From an uncultured Alphaproteobacteria bacterium (GTDB lineage Bacteria > Pseudomonadota > Alphaproteobacteria > Rhodobacterales > Rhodobacteraceae): a stretch of DNA of 64,000 bases. A model generated the notes under the pieces. That model had not been told where the DNA came from, made no database searches, and saw nothing but the letters and a program-made list of their open reading frames with translations. The translations under genes and the position numbers were made by a program. Of the stretch, positions 35,898-45,738 are shown piece by piece. The number at the start of each line of letters is the position of its first letter. The stretch's first letter is position 1. The DNA lies in NCBI GenBank assembly GCA_902574225.1, contig CACGMO010000004.1, forward strand, positions 1 to 64,000, given 5' to 3'.

Positions 35898-37115
35898 ATG
35901 AAAGACACTATCGAAGTAAAAGAAAAGAAAGTCAGGGACGCTTTTTTTAACTGGGCCGACCCATTTCTGATAACGGATCAACTTTCAGAAGAGGAAAGAA
36001 TGATTAGCGAAACAGCTGCTTCTTTTGCTAATAAGGAGCTAAGCGTGCGAGTCGAAAAGGCTTATAACGAAGAAATTATAGACGAGGGCATTTTCAACCT
36101 CATGGGCGAAACCGGATTGCTAGGGTGTACAATACCGGAGGAATTTGGGGGGTTAGGAGCTAATTACGTTTCATATGGATTAATAACAAGAGAAATAGAG
36201 AAAGTTGACTCAGGCTACAGGTCTATGATGTCAGTTCAATCATCTCTTGTAATGTATCCAATATCTAAATTTGGATCCCAATCACAAAAAGAAAAATACT
36301 TACCAAAATTGGCATCTGGTGAAAGTGTTGGCTGCTTTGGGCTCACAGAAGCAAACTCTGGTTCTGACCCAGCTTCTATGACAACAAAAGCAAAAAAAGT
36401 AGCCGGTGGATTTGAGCTGAATGGTTCAAAAATGTGGATTTCGAATGCTCCTATAGCAGATGTTTTCGTTATTTGGGCAAAGTCAGAATTTCATGAAAAT
36501 AAAATTAAAGGCTTCATATTAGAGAAGAATTTCGATGGACTGGAAACAAAGAAAATACCTGGAAAATTGAGCTTACGTGCTTCTGTTACTGGTGAAATAA
36601 GTTTTAATAATGTCTTTGTTCCTGAAGAAAATATTTTAGAGGGTGTTGAAGGTTTGAAAGGACCCTTCAGTTGTCTTAACATGGCGAGATATGGCATAGC
36701 CTGGGGAGCGATGGGCGCTGCTGAATTTTGCTGGCATGCAGCTAGAGATTACGGTCTGTCGAGAAAGCAATTTAATAAGCCCTTGGCCGGGACTCAATTA
36801 TTTCAGAAAAAATTGGCTGATATGCAAACCGAGATTACGTTAGGTCTACAAGGAGCGCTCAGGCTAGGTAGATTGATAGATGAGGATCGCGGTGCACCAG
36901 AAGCAATAAGCCTGATGAAAAGAAACAATTGTGGTAAAGCACTGGACATCGCTCGTCAAGCAAGAGATATGCATGGAGGGAACGGTATATCCTCTGAGTA
37001 CGGTGTAATGCGTCACGCCCAAAATTTAGAGACGGTTAACACTTACGAGGGTACACACGATATACATGCACTTATTTTGGGTAGAGCTCAAACAGGTATT
37101 CAAGCCTTTTTCTGA
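35898..37115 (+). CDS. gcdH: glutaryl-CoA dehydrogenase
   Basis: 405-residue FAD enzyme; oxidatively decarboxylates glutaryl-CoA to crotonyl-CoA in lysine/tryptophan degradation. The GcdH-specific segment [15 protein letters not shown] carries the substrate-binding arginine. Other motifs: [17 protein letters not shown] and, near the C-terminus, the catalytic glutamate in [16 protein letters not shown]. Length and order are typical. Stop abuts the convergent ABC permease stop. Confidence 0.93.
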   Translation: MKDTIEVKEKKVRDAFFNWADPFLITDQLSEEERMISETAASFANKELSVRVEKAYNEEIIDEGIFNLMGETGLLGCTIPEEFGGLGANYVSYGLITREIEKVDSGYRSMMSVQSSLVMYPISKFGSQSQKEKYLPKLASGESVGCFGLTEANSGSDPASMTTKAKKVAGGFELNGSKMWISNAPIADVFVIWAKSEFHENKIKGFILEKNFDGLETKKIPGKLSLRASVTGEISFNNVFVPEENILEGVEGLKGPFSCLNMARYGIAWGAMGAAEFCWHAARDYGLSRKQFNKPLAGTQLFQKKLADMQTEITLGLQGALRLGRLIDEDRGAPEAISLMKRNNCGKALDIARQARDMHGGNGISSEYGVMRHAQNLETVNTYEGTHDIHALILGRAQTGIQAFF

Positions 37116-37877
37116 TTAGGTCCGCAGCCTGTAGCCAGTTTTGAAAATTATGGCAATAATTAATAAACAGATCGCCATAAATGACAATATAGCTACTATG
37201 GAAAGTGCTATTGGTATTTCAGATGTACCAAAGAAACTCCATCTAAAACCACTTATAAGATAAAAAACAGGGTTAAGTAGTGATACCTTTTGCCAAAACT
37301 CAGGCAACATATCAATAGAGTAAAAGCTTCCTCCGAGAAATACTAGTGGGGTTACAAGTAGAGTGGGAATAATACTCAACTTCTCCCAGTTTTGTGCCCA
37401 GATACCAATTATGAATCCGAAAAGAGAGAAGGTGATTGCTGTCAAAATTATAAAAACAGCCATTACTAAAGGATATTTTATATCATGGGTAACAAATAGA
37501 TTAGATGTAAGAAAGATCATCAAGCCAATTATCGTCGATTTTGAAGCCGCGGCACCTACATAACCAACAGTGGCTTCCAAAGAAGAGACAGGTGCTGATA
37601 GGACTTCGAAAATTGAACCAACAAATTTTGGAAAATAAATTCCGAAGGCGGCGTTGTTTATACTTTCAGTCATCAGATAAAGCATTATTAATCCTGGTAC
37701 TATGAATGAGCCATATGAGACGCCATTAATCGATTCAATCTTTGACCCGATAGCTGCACCAAAGACAACAAAATAGAGGGAAGTCGTGATTATCGGAGCT
37801 ACTAAGCTCTGAAAGATAGTCCGCCTAAAGCGAGCCATCTCAAATTTGTAAATTGTTATTGCAGCTTGAATGTTCAT
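37116..37877 (-). CDS. ABC-2 type transporter permease
   Basis: 253 residues with six predicted membrane helices (e.g. IFQSLVAPIITTSLYFVVFG, GSFIVPGLIMLYLMTESI, LSIIPTLLVTPLVFLGGSFYSI). The short FLGGSFYS and LNPVFYLISGFRW motifs are typical of ABC-2 drug/polysaccharide exporter permeases. Overlaps the ATPase gene by 4 bp (ATGA), so the two form an export system. Substrate unknown. Confidence 0.9.
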   Translation of the reverse strand: MNIQAAITIYKFEMARFRRTIFQSLVAPIITTSLYFVVFGAAIGSKIESINGVSYGSFIVPGLIMLYLMTESINNAAFGIYFPKFVGSIFEVLSAPVSSLEATVGYVGAAASKSTIIGLMIFLTSNLFVTHDIKYPLVMAVFIILTAITFSLFGFIIGIWAQNWEKLSIIPTLLVTPLVFLGGSFYSIDMLPEFWQKVSLLNPVFYLISGFRWSFFGTSEIPIALSIVAILSFMAICLLIIAIIFKTGYRLRT

Positions 37878-38792
37878 TGCGTTTCAACCAAATCCAAAAA
37901 TATATCTTCTAATGAATTGTCCACTGTGTTGATTTCAGTAAAAGCGATACCATTCTGCGAAAGCAAATTCACGATAGATTGTAATTCATTAGACGTATTG
38001 TTGATACCAACGAGCTTAAGCGTCATACCATTCTCTGTAAGTGAAATCTTTTTGTTTTTTTTCATAAAAGAGGGGTCTTTAAGTTTTTTACTCAATCTTA
38101 TAAAAGTTGTTTTTTTACTAAATTCACTCATAAGAGTAGTTTTTTCTTTAACGAGAATAATCTCGCCTGAATTAATTATTCCAACTCTGTCGGCCAATTG
38201 TTCTGCTTCCTCGATATAATGTGTTGTAAGAATGATAGTAACGCCCATTTTTTTTTGATCTTCTATGAGCTTCCAGATGTCTCTTCTTAATGATACATCA
38301 ACACCTGCAGTGGGTTCATCCAGAAATAGGATTTTGGGTTCATGTGCCAAAGCTTTAGCTATAAGGAGACGTCTTTTCATTCCTCCCGACAGACCAAAAA
38401 TCTGTTCATCTCGTTTGTCAAAGAGTGACAAGGTTTTTAAAATTTTTTCAATATGATCTCGGCTGTCTTTTAATCCAAAGAGCCCTCTCGAAAATTGACA
38501 TGAGTTATAAACACTTTCAAACCCATCCAAAGGCAACTCTTGAGGAACTAACCCAATTTGATTTCTGGTTTCTTTATATTGAGATAAAGTATCGAAATCA
38601 TTAACTTTGATAGTCCCACTTGATTGCCTACATAATCCACATATAGCTGATATTAACGTTGTCTTTCCAGCGCCATTTGGCCCTAATAAAGCGAAGATTT
38701 CACCTTTTTTTGATTTCAAGGGAAACATTATCTAAAGCTTTATGTCTTCCAAATACTTTTGAGACGTTCTCAATTGAAATTTGACTTTTCAT
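37874..38792 (-). CDS. ABC transporter ATP-binding protein, broken by a +1 frameshift
   Basis: ATPase of the adjacent permease. The open frame from 38728 lacks its first strand. Translating from ATG 38792 gives SQISIENVSKVFGRHKALD and VSLEIKK, the normal ABC N-terminus, which then hits a stop after seven A (minus strand; T7 at 38705-38711). With six A the frame reads EIKKGEIFALLGPNGAGKTT and yields 305 residues. Walker A GPNGAGKTT, signature LSGGMKRRLLIAKAL, Walker B ILFLDEPTAGVD and switch histidine TTHYIEEAE are intact. Either a sequence error or a slippage-rescued gene. Confidence 0.88.
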
Positions 38793-38795
38793 AAC

Positions 38796-39842
38796 TTACA
38801 TAGGCATTGGAATTTTTTTATAAAGCTTGTTAACTTCTGCTAACACCTCGTCTTCGAGGTATATGTCTTTACCTTTTAAAATCAACTTTAGTTGATCTAC
38901 GTTTGATGCACCAAAAATTACGGATCCCATAAATGGTCTCGATCTACAAAAGCTTAGAGCTAAATGAACGGGATCTAATTCAAAACTCTTAGATAATTCG
39001 ATATATTCTTCTATTGCTTTAGTAGAATTTGGCGTGACCCTTCCGAACATATCGGGGATCCTAGATAGCCTTGAGTTTTTGGGTACTTGACTATTGAGAT
39101 ACTTTCCTGTGATCATTCCACCAACCAAGGGCGAATAGGCTAGCAACTTAACATTTTCGTGAAAACATGTTTCAGCCAAGTCCGTATCAAATATTCTACA
39201 AAGTAAGCTATATTCATTCTGTATGGATGCAATTGAGAAGTCATTATACTTTTTTGCTTCGTTGGCGAATTGTACTGTTCCCCAGGCTGTCTCGTTAGAT
39301 AATCCAATATATCTAATTTTTCCCTCTTTTTTGAGATCATACAGTTCCTTAACGACTAACTCAATATTTTCTCGCTCTACACTACTTTCTTGGCTGGTAG
39401 GGTTGTAGTTCCAATATTGTCTAAAATGATAACTGCCTCTGTTTGGCCAATGTAATTGATAAAGATCAATATAGTCTGTTTGTAAATTTTTTAGACTACC
39501 TTCTATCGCTAACCGGATTTCTTTTGGAAAAATTCCTTTACCATTCCTAACGTTTTTATAGCCTTTGCCACTGATTTTTGTAGCAATTACTAATTCTTTT
39601 CTTTTCTGCGAATTTTTACCAAGCCAGTTGCCCAGGATTCTTTCAGTATCACCCGTGGTTTCTGCTCTCAAAGGACAGACAGGATACATTTCGGCAGTAT
39701 CTATGAAGTTAATTCCTGCATCTAAACTCATTTCTATTTGCTTATGGGCATCCACTTCATCAGTCTGCTCGCCCCACGTCATCGTTCCTAAGCAAAAGTC
39801 TGTTACTGTTAATTCTGTATTTCCCAAGTTTACAAATTTCAA
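38796..39842 (-). CDS. aldo/keto reductase (Tas-like)
   Basis: 348-residue NADPH-dependent TIM-barrel oxidoreductase. FIDTAEMYPVCPL carries the catalytic Asp/Tyr, VIATKISGKG the lysine, YIDLYQLHWP the histidine, and GASNVDQLK binds the cofactor phosphate. Similar to E. coli Tas. Start is TTG 39842 with AGGA upstream; no ATG occurs nearby in frame. It lies 3 bp from the ABC ATPase start region, possibly co-transcribed. Substrate unknown. Confidence 0.9.
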   Translation of the reverse strand: MKFVNLGNTELTVTDFCLGTMTWGEQTDEVDAHKQIEMSLDAGINFIDTAEMYPVCPLRAETTGDTERILGNWLGKNSQKRKELVIATKISGKGYKNVRNGKGIFPKEIRLAIEGSLKNLQTDYIDLYQLHWPNRGSYHFRQYWNYNPTSQESSVERENIELVVKELYDLKKEGKIRYIGLSNETAWGTVQFANEAKKYNDFSIASIQNEYSLLCRIFDTDLAETCFHENVKLLAYSPLVGGMITGKYLNSQVPKNSRLSRIPDMFGRVTPNSTKAIEEYIELSKSFELDPVHLALSFCRSRPFMGSVIFGASNVDQLKLILKGKDIYLEDEVLAEVNKLYKKIPMPM

Positions 39843-39942
39843 TTTTAGATTCCTTCACAATATTATTTGCGTGTTAGCATTTTTAGGATTTAAGAAATGG
39901 CCTATAAGCTTTGACTATTAGTGCATAAACAATTATTTGTAA

Positions 39943-39954
39943 AATGTTAACATT
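39943..39954. promoter_or_regulatory. 12-bp perfect palindrome upstream of the S49 peptidase gene
   Basis: AATGTTAACATT lies 22 bp before the ATG at 39977, in the 134-bp divergent gap between the aldo/keto reductase and the peptidase. A related half-site (GTTAGCAT) occurs near 39874. TTGACT at 39911-39916 may be a -35 box. Could be an operator, but AT-rich DNA yields such palindromes by chance. Confidence 0.25.
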
Positions 39955-39976
39955 AAATTTCTTAATGGGGTGAGCG

Positions 39977-40789
39977 ATGGGTATGATTAGCAGTATGAGG
40001 AAATTTTTTCGAAGAAAGCCATTGGTTGTTGTTATACGGCTAGATGGGGTCATAGGTGCAGTGAGTAGATTTGGGTCAGGAGGTCTAGACGATTCAAATA
40101 CCCAAAAGTTATTAGAAAAAGCCTTTGAGTTCGAAAAGGCCAAAGCTATCGCTATAAAAATAAATTCTCCTGGCGGATCGCCTACACAATCATCTCTCAT
40201 AGCATCGAGAATTTTAAAATTATCCAAGGAAAAGGAAATACCTGTTTTATGCTTCTGTGAAGATGTTGCAGCATCTGGAGGCTATTGGTTAGCTTGTGCT
40301 GGTAAAGAAATCTACGCGGATATAAATTCGATCATAGGTTCCATAGGTGTAATCTCTGCAAGTTTTGGTTTTTCAGAGCTTATATCCAGATATGGTATAG
40401 AGAGAAGAGTATACACGGCTGGAGAAGAAAAGAGTATGCTGGATCCTTTCCAGCCAGAAAAAGCTAGTGACGTAAAACGGCTAAAATCTATCCAAAAAGC
40501 CATTTTTGAAAACTTTAAATCTTTTGTGAGCGAGCGCAGAGGAGAAAAGATAAAAGGAAAAAAAATATTTAACGGAGAAGTATGGGATGCACCAAGAGCA
40601 AAAGATCTTGGTCTCATTGATGGCATAGGAATGATGGAAGATATTTTGGAGACAAAGTTCGGAACAGATATAAAACTCAAATATATAAATAAAAAGAAAT
40701 CATTTTTGTCTCGCTTTAGTAGTTCATTGATAAACGATATAAACTCAAAGATAGTCGAAAAATACTACTTCTCGAAATTTGGACTATAA
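39977..40789 (+). CDS. S49 family peptidase (SppA-like)
   Basis: 270-residue ClpP-fold serine protease of the signal-peptide-peptidase family. The nucleophile Ser is in VAASGGYWLACAG (about residues 95-107) and the general-base lysine in AGEEKSMLDPF (about 150-160); INSPGGSPTQS forms the oxyanion strand. The N-terminus (MGMISSMRKFFRRKPLVVV) is basic with no clear membrane anchor, as in short alphaproteobacterial members. ATG 39977 is preceded by GGGGTGAG. Confidence 0.9.
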   Translation: MGMISSMRKFFRRKPLVVVIRLDGVIGAVSRFGSGGLDDSNTQKLLEKAFEFEKAKAIAIKINSPGGSPTQSSLIASRILKLSKEKEIPVLCFCEDVAASGGYWLACAGKEIYADINSIIGSIGVISASFGFSELISRYGIERRVYTAGEEKSMLDPFQPEKASDVKRLKSIQKAIFENFKSFVSERRGEKIKGKKIFNGEVWDAPRAKDLGLIDGIGMMEDILETKFGTDIKLKYINKKKSFLSRFSSSLINDINSKIVEKYYFSKFGL

Positions 40790-40808
40790 GCTGTCGATGG
40801 GAAGCTAA

Positions 40809-41594
40809 TTGAAAGAAGAAAAAACAGCACTAATCACAGGGGGCGCCAAACGACTGGGGCGATCTATCTCAAAGGAGCTAGCAGGAGCTGGCTATAATGT
40901 TATTATACATTACAACAGTTCAGAGAATGATGCGCTAAGCCTCAGAGAGGAGTTACTAGAATTTGGTGTCGATGTTTTCCTTCTCCAGGCTGACCTATTA
41001 AATGACAACGAAACACTTTCGTTGTTTGACAAGTGTAAAAAGCTAATAAAAAGACCTGTGAATTTACTTATAAATAATGCATCGATCTTCGAATATGACA
41101 ATATAAAAACTGCAACTTTAGAAAGTTGGAGTCGTCATCAAAAGTCAAATCTGCAGGTACCATTTTTTTTAACACAAAAATTCGCTGAGCAAGCACCGGA
41201 GCCTGAGAAGCTAGAAAACGGTGAGTTGGAAAGTAGGTCGTGTATAATAAATATAATTGATCAAAGAGTTCAGAATCTGACAACCGATTTTACTACCTAT
41301 ACACTAGCCAAATCTGCTTTGTGGACATTAACACGGATTTCAGCTAAGGCGCTGGCCCCAAAAATAAGGGTGAACGCTGTAGGGCCAGGCCCCACTTTGA
41401 AAGCAGAGTTTCAAAGTGTTTCAAATTATAAAAAACAAAGGCTCTCTACACCGCTACAAAGGGGTTCAAGTACGTCTGAAATATGTGAAACTATAAAATA
41501 CTTTGTTAACACCCCAAGTGTTAGTGGACAATTGGTATGTGTTGATGGTGGACAGAATTTACAAGCAATAAAAAAAACTGAGGAAATCGATTAA
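40809..41594 (+). CDS. SDR oxidoreductase, pteridine reductase-like
   Basis: 261 residues. Rossmann motif TGGAKRLGRSIS with the basic KRLG of pteridine reductases/FolM, NNAS, and the active site YTLAK with an aspartate in IIDQRV where classical SDRs have serine, again as in pteridine reductases. C-terminal SGQLVCVDGG is typical SDR. It would use NADPH; dihydropteridine reduction is inferred. TTG start at 40809 chosen for GGGAAG just upstream. Precedes uvrC, a common alphaproteobacterial neighbour. Confidence 0.87.
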   Translation: MKEEKTALITGGAKRLGRSISKELAGAGYNVIIHYNSSENDALSLREELLEFGVDVFLLQADLLNDNETLSLFDKCKKLIKRPVNLLINNASIFEYDNIKTATLESWSRHQKSNLQVPFFLTQKFAEQAPEPEKLENGELESRSCIINIIDQRVQNLTTDFTTYTLAKSALWTLTRISAKALAPKIRVNAVGPGPTLKAEFQSVSNYKKQRLSTPLQRGSSTSEICETIKYFVNTPSVSGQLVCVDGGQNLQAIKKTEEID

Positions 41595-41615
41595 TAGATT
41601 AGGTAATTTTTGCAG

Positions 41616-43472
41616 ATGACACAAAGTGACCCGAACAAATTCTCCCAGGGAGAAAAGGTAGTCTCCTCTATAGTTAAAACATTGCCGAATAAACCAGGTG
41701 TATATCGAATGCTTGATGATACAGGTAGCGTTTTATATGTAGGAAAAGCAAAAAATCTAAAAAATAGAGTCTCAAGTTATTCGAGAGTGACGGGACACTC
41801 GCTAAGAATAGGCAGAATGATTTCTGCAACCAGAGATATGAATTTTTTTATAACAGAAACTGAGCTGGAAGCGCTACTGTTAGAACAAAATCTGATAAAG
41901 AAGTATAATCCCAGATACAACGTGCTTTTAAAGGATGATAAGAGTTTTCCTCAGATTGCAATTACAAGAAACAAACAGTTTCCTCAAGTAACGAAATACC
42001 GTGGGAAAAAGGTAGATGGCGTAAAATATTTTGGTCCCTATGCCTCTGCCACTGCAGTTAACAACGCTATTAATTATATTCAGAAAATCTTTCAATTGAG
42101 AAATTGCCGAGATAGTAATTTTTATGGACGAAGTCGAGCATGCCTTTTGCATTATATAAATAAATGCTCGGCTCCTTGTGTTGGAAAAATTTCTGAGGAA
42201 GAATATTCAAAAACAGTAGATGAAGCAGAAAATTTTCTGTTAGGTAAACATACTGAGATCAAAGATAACTTACAAAGCAATATGCTACAGGCGAGCAAAA
42301 ACTTAGATTTTGAAAGAGCGGCTTTCTACCGAGATCGGATTGAATTAATAGCAAAAATTCAATCGAGTCAAAATATCAATAATTTGAATGTTAAGGATGC
42401 TGATATTATAGGTCTATTTAAATTAGGGAATGAAGTCTGTATTCAGGTATTCTTTATCCGATCATATGAAAATAGAGGAAATCATGCTTTTTTTCCAAAG
42501 ACTGGGGGTGGCGCAGACGATATAGAAATTCTAGAAAATTTTATCGCCCAGTTTTATTCCACAAAAATTCCTGCTAGAGAAATACTCATATCGTCCTCTT
42601 TGAGAAATAACGAAGTATTAGTAAGGTTTCTCACTGAAAGAAGGAACCAAAAAGTTGTAGTTAGATCACCTGCTAGAGGAAGAGCAAAAGATCTCATAAA
42701 TACTGCTGAAAAAAATGCTAAAGAAGCATTAGAACGAAAGATAGCGATGAAGGCTTCTCAGAAATCGCTTTTTGAAGAAGTTGAAACTTGGCTTAAATTA
42801 GAAGAGAAAATAAAAAAAATCGAGGTTTACGATAACTCCCACATACAAGGGAGTTTCCCCATTGGTTGTCTTGTGGCTATAAATTTAGAGGGCTATTCTA
42901 AGTCAGATTATAGAAAATATAATATCAAGGACAGTTCAATAAACCCCAAAGATGATTTGGCAATCATGGGTCATGTCTTTGAGCGAAGATTTGGAAAGAT
43001 AAAAAGCGAAAATTTAGAAGATTTTAAGAAAAACCTCCCCGATCTAATTGTTATTGATGGTGGCCGCAATCAAATGAATGTTGCCTCGGCTGTCCTCAAG
43101 AAATACAAACTAGAAATCCCGATATTAGCTATTGCTAAAGGAGAGAAAAGGAATGAAGGAAGAGAAGACTTCTATTTTAGAGATAGAATTTTTAGCTTTC
43201 CTACAAGTAGTAGTGTCCTTTTCTTTTTTCAAAGAATTCGTGACGAAGTACATCGTTTTGCTATTGGCGCTCATAGGCAGAAAAGATCTTCTGGTATCAA
43301 CAAAAGTGAACTTGATGAAGTTTATGGGATAGGGCCTAAGAAAAAAAAGGAATTATTGCAGCATTTTGGGTCAGCAAAGGAGGTTGGAAAGGCAAGTTTA
43401 AAGGATCTTTTGGGTGTAAAAGGAATATCGAAAAATTCAGCAGAAATTATTTTCAATCATTTTAATTCATGA
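41616..43472 (+). CDS. uvrC: excinuclease ABC subunit C
   Basis: 618-residue dual-incision nuclease of nucleotide excision repair. GIY-YIG domain at the N-terminus (KPGVYRMLDDTGSVLYVGKA), a cysteine-bearing region NKCSAPCVG, a UVR segment (LDFERAAFYRDRIE), the C-terminal endonuclease with DNSHIQGS and VIDGGRNQMN, and a terminal helix-hairpin-helix pair (IGPKKKKELLQHFGS). ATG 41616 is preferred to TTG 41610. Its stop overlaps the pgsA start (ATGA). Confidence 0.96.
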   Translation: MTQSDPNKFSQGEKVVSSIVKTLPNKPGVYRMLDDTGSVLYVGKAKNLKNRVSSYSRVTGHSLRIGRMISATRDMNFFITETELEALLLEQNLIKKYNPRYNVLLKDDKSFPQIAITRNKQFPQVTKYRGKKVDGVKYFGPYASATAVNNAINYIQKIFQLRNCRDSNFYGRSRACLLHYINKCSAPCVGKISEEEYSKTVDEAENFLLGKHTEIKDNLQSNMLQASKNLDFERAAFYRDRIELIAKIQSSQNINNLNVKDADIIGLFKLGNEVCIQVFFIRSYENRGNHAFFPKTGGGADDIEILENFIAQFYSTKIPAREILISSSLRNNEVLVRFLTERRNQKVVVRSPARGRAKDLINTAEKNAKEALERKIAMKASQKSLFEEVETWLKLEEKIKKIEVYDNSHIQGSFPIGCLVAINLEGYSKSDYRKYNIKDSSINPKDDLAIMGHVFERRFGKIKSENLEDFKKNLPDLIVIDGGRNQMNVASAVLKKYKLEIPILAIAKGEKRNEGREDFYFRDRIFSFPTSSSVLFFFQRIRDEVHRFAIGAHRQKRSSGINKSELDEVYGIGPKKKKELLQHFGSAKEVGKASLKDLLGVKGISKNSAEIIFNHFNS

Positions 43473-44059
43473 TATTACCGGTGGTTATGTATAGCTATAT
43501 ACCAAATTTTCTCACTTTTCTGAGGCTTTTTGCTGCCCCTGTATTAATATTATACCTAATAATAGACCAATCTTTTTCTGGTAAGTACTTTGGTTTAATA
43601 ATCTTTTTCTTTATTATTCTGACCGATTTTTTTGATGGCTATTTGGCTAGAAAGTTTAATACGGAGAGTAATATTGGAAAAGTCTTTGACCCAATAGCTG
43701 ATAAGATCATGGTTATTTTACTTTTCGCTTTCTTCCTTGGCATTAACTTAGATAATCCAGAAAAATTGTTTATGTCGCTAATGCTTATACTATTAATTAC
43801 TAGGGAAATTATGATCTCAGGATTACGAGAATTTGTAAGCGCAAAAAAAGCAGATCTAAGCGTTACGCAACTTGCTAGATGGAAAACATTTTTTCAGACC
43901 GTACTACTAATCTTCTTATTTTTTGATTACATATATCTTTTCCAAAGCACTGTAATTAGTTGGTCGATAGACTTATTTTGCTTGGTTACATGTCTTCTGA
44001 CATGGTATACTGGTATGCAGTACATTTTTAAAGCTTTTGACACTGCAAACAATGGGTAA
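43469..44059 (+). CDS. pgsA: CDP-diacylglycerol--glycerol-3-phosphate 3-phosphatidyltransferase
   Basis: 196-residue inner-membrane enzyme making phosphatidylglycerophosphate. The CDP-alcohol phosphotransferase motif DGxxAR(x8)GxxxDxxxD is present in DGYLARKF and GKVFDPIADK. About five hydrophobic helices surround it. ATG 43469 overlaps uvrC's stop; ATG 43487 is an alternative. The 3' end overlaps the moaD start. Confidence 0.93.
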   Translation: MILPVVMYSYIPNFLTFLRLFAAPVLILYLIIDQSFSGKYFGLIIFFFIILTDFFDGYLARKFNTESNIGKVFDPIADKIMVILLFAFFLGINLDNPEKLFMSLMLILLITREIMISGLREFVSAKKADLSVTQLARWKTFFQTVLLIFLFFDYIYLFQSTVISWSIDLFCLVTCLLTWYTGMQYIFKAFDTANNG

Positions 44060-44309
44060 GGTTAAGCTAAAATATTTTTCAAGAATTCGGGAGACAATCG
44101 GTAAGACGTCAGAGCTAGTTGAAATTAAATCAACAAATATCCAAGATTTAATAGAAGAGCTACAGGCAATGGGTGAACAATACTCAGTTCTAAAAGGAAG
44201 AGACTTTGCCGTTTATTCAGCAGTAGACCAAAATATAGTTACAGACGTTAAAACATCAATCGAAGGTGCCACAGAGATTGCTTTTTTCCCTCCTATGACT
44301 GGGGGATAA
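44052..44309 (+). CDS. moaD: molybdopterin synthase sulphur-carrier subunit
   Basis: 85 residues of beta-grasp fold ending FFPPMTGG; the C-terminal Gly-Gly becomes the thiocarboxylate that donates sulphur to precursor Z. Start ATG 44052 (MGKVKLKYFSRIRE) overlaps the pgsA stop; a TTG at 44037 is less likely. Followed by moaE 4 bp later, forming the MPT synthase pair. Confidence 0.94.
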   Translation: MGKVKLKYFSRIRETIGKTSELVEIKSTNIQDLIEELQAMGEQYSVLKGRDFAVYSAVDQNIVTDVKTSIEGATEIAFFPPMTGG

Positions 44310-44313
44310 ATAA

Positions 44314-44739
44314 ATGCTTAATAAGATAATCGTATCAGTTCAAAAAAGTGATTTTGATCTAAATTCCGAAATGGAAACTCTGAAGTTGAAGACTGAAAAA
44401 GCGGGAGCTGTTGTGATCTTTGTTGGAAAGGTTAGAGACCTTGAAGACGATAATTTGAAATATCTTGAAATAGAATCCTTTGAGGAGCTTGCGAAAAGTC
44501 AAATAAAGGAAATTTGTGATGACGCAGCAAATAAATGGGATTTAGAATACGTTCTTGTAAAACATCGATTTGGAAGATTAAAAATAAACGATAATATCGT
44601 CCTCGTTATTACATCTTCCAAGCATCGAAAGAAATCATATGAAGCCTCTGAGTTTATAATGGAATATCTAAAAAGCAATGTACCATTTTGGAAAAAAGAA
44701 GTAGCAGACAAAACTCAAAAGTGGGTAGAGAATTCTTAG
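44314..44739 (+). CDS. moaE: molybdopterin synthase catalytic subunit
   Basis: 141 residues. AGAVVIFVGKVRD, EIESFEELA, VKHRFGRLKINDNIVLV, and the catalytic lysine region SSKHRKKSYEASEFIMEYLK with VPFWKKE near the C-terminus match MoaE. Works with MoaD to make molybdopterin. Convergent with ubiA across 8 bp. Confidence 0.95.
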   Translation: MLNKIIVSVQKSDFDLNSEMETLKLKTEKAGAVVIFVGKVRDLEDDNLKYLEIESFEELAKSQIKEICDDAANKWDLEYVLVKHRFGRLKINDNIVLVITSSKHRKKSYEASEFIMEYLKSNVPFWKKEVADKTQKWVENS

Positions 44740-44747
44740 ATTTTTGA

Positions 44748-45710
44748 TTAGCTAAAAAACTTAATTAGAGTAGCTAACATCAAAAAGACTGTAAGTATAA
44801 GTCCAGCTGTTCTATTTGACTTGAAAGTTTCAAGACAACTTTCACGGTTTCTTATGTCCAATTTTAATAGTTGGAAAGTTAAATGGAGAGAGAAGAAAAA
44901 AATACCGGACATGAGAATGAAAATTTGAATTAGATTGCCATTCGATAAAAAATAAAAAACGGTTCCGGTTGTCGCAATTATAAAAGCAATAAACATTGAC
45001 AGGTATTGTTTTGGATTGGCTTCAAATAAGATACCAGTAGATCTTATGCCCACATCTTTATCATCATCTAGATCCTGAAATGAGTAAATTGTGTCATAAA
45101 ATATTGTCCATGCTATTGCAGAGATATATAAGCCAACACAGAAGTAATCTAACGTTCCACTATTTGCCGCGTAAGCCAGCAATATACCCCAGTTAAATGA
45201 AAGGCCTAAGAAAAATTGTGGCCAGTATGTAAACCTTTTTGCGAAAGGATAAATAACAACAGTGATAAGAGATAGAAATCCTAAAATTATTGCTAAACTA
45301 TTAAGAGTTACCAGTATCCCAAATGCTAAGCAACATTGTAGTACCAGCCATAAAAAAGCCTGAGACTTCGAAACATTCCCAGCAGGAATGGGCCTGTTTT
45401 TTGTCCGTAATACTTTTGCATCAAGCTTTGCATCCGTTATATCGTTCCAGGTACATCCTGCACCACGCATTAGAAGACCACCTATATAACATGCGAACAA
45501 TAAATATAAAGAGTTACCATTTAATTGATTTGGGTCAACATTAGTTGATAAAAAAACTCCCCACCAGCAAGGAATTATAAGCAACCAAGATCCTATTGGC
45601 CTATCCAACCGACTTAACTTAAAATAGGGACGAAGACCCCTAGGAATATATAAATCTACCCAATTGTTTGACTGGGCATCTATTAACCTATCATTAAAAA
45701 ATTTATGCAT
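44748..45710 (-). CDS. ubiA: 4-hydroxybenzoate polyprenyltransferase
   Basis: 320-residue integral membrane prenyltransferase of ubiquinone biosynthesis. First Asp-rich motif GCTWNDITDAKLDAKV and RTKNRPIPAG, second motif YSFQDLDDDKDVGIRSTG; about eight hydrophobic helices. LSRLDRPIGSWLLIIPCWWG is typical of the proteobacterial UbiA N-terminus. Divergent from rsmE over 28 bp. Confidence 0.95.
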   Translation of the reverse strand: MHKFFNDRLIDAQSNNWVDLYIPRGLRPYFKLSRLDRPIGSWLLIIPCWWGVFLSTNVDPNQLNGNSLYLLFACYIGGLLMRGAGCTWNDITDAKLDAKVLRTKNRPIPAGNVSKSQAFLWLVLQCCLAFGILVTLNSLAIILGFLSLITVVIYPFAKRFTYWPQFFLGLSFNWGILLAYAANSGTLDYFCVGLYISAIAWTIFYDTIYSFQDLDDDKDVGIRSTGILFEANPKQYLSMFIAFIIATTGTVFYFLSNGNLIQIFILMSGIFFFSLHLTFQLLKLDIRNRESCLETFKSNRTAGLILTVFLMLATLIKFFS

Positions 45711-45738
45711 TTAAGGTCATTCATGATAATTAAGTTTC

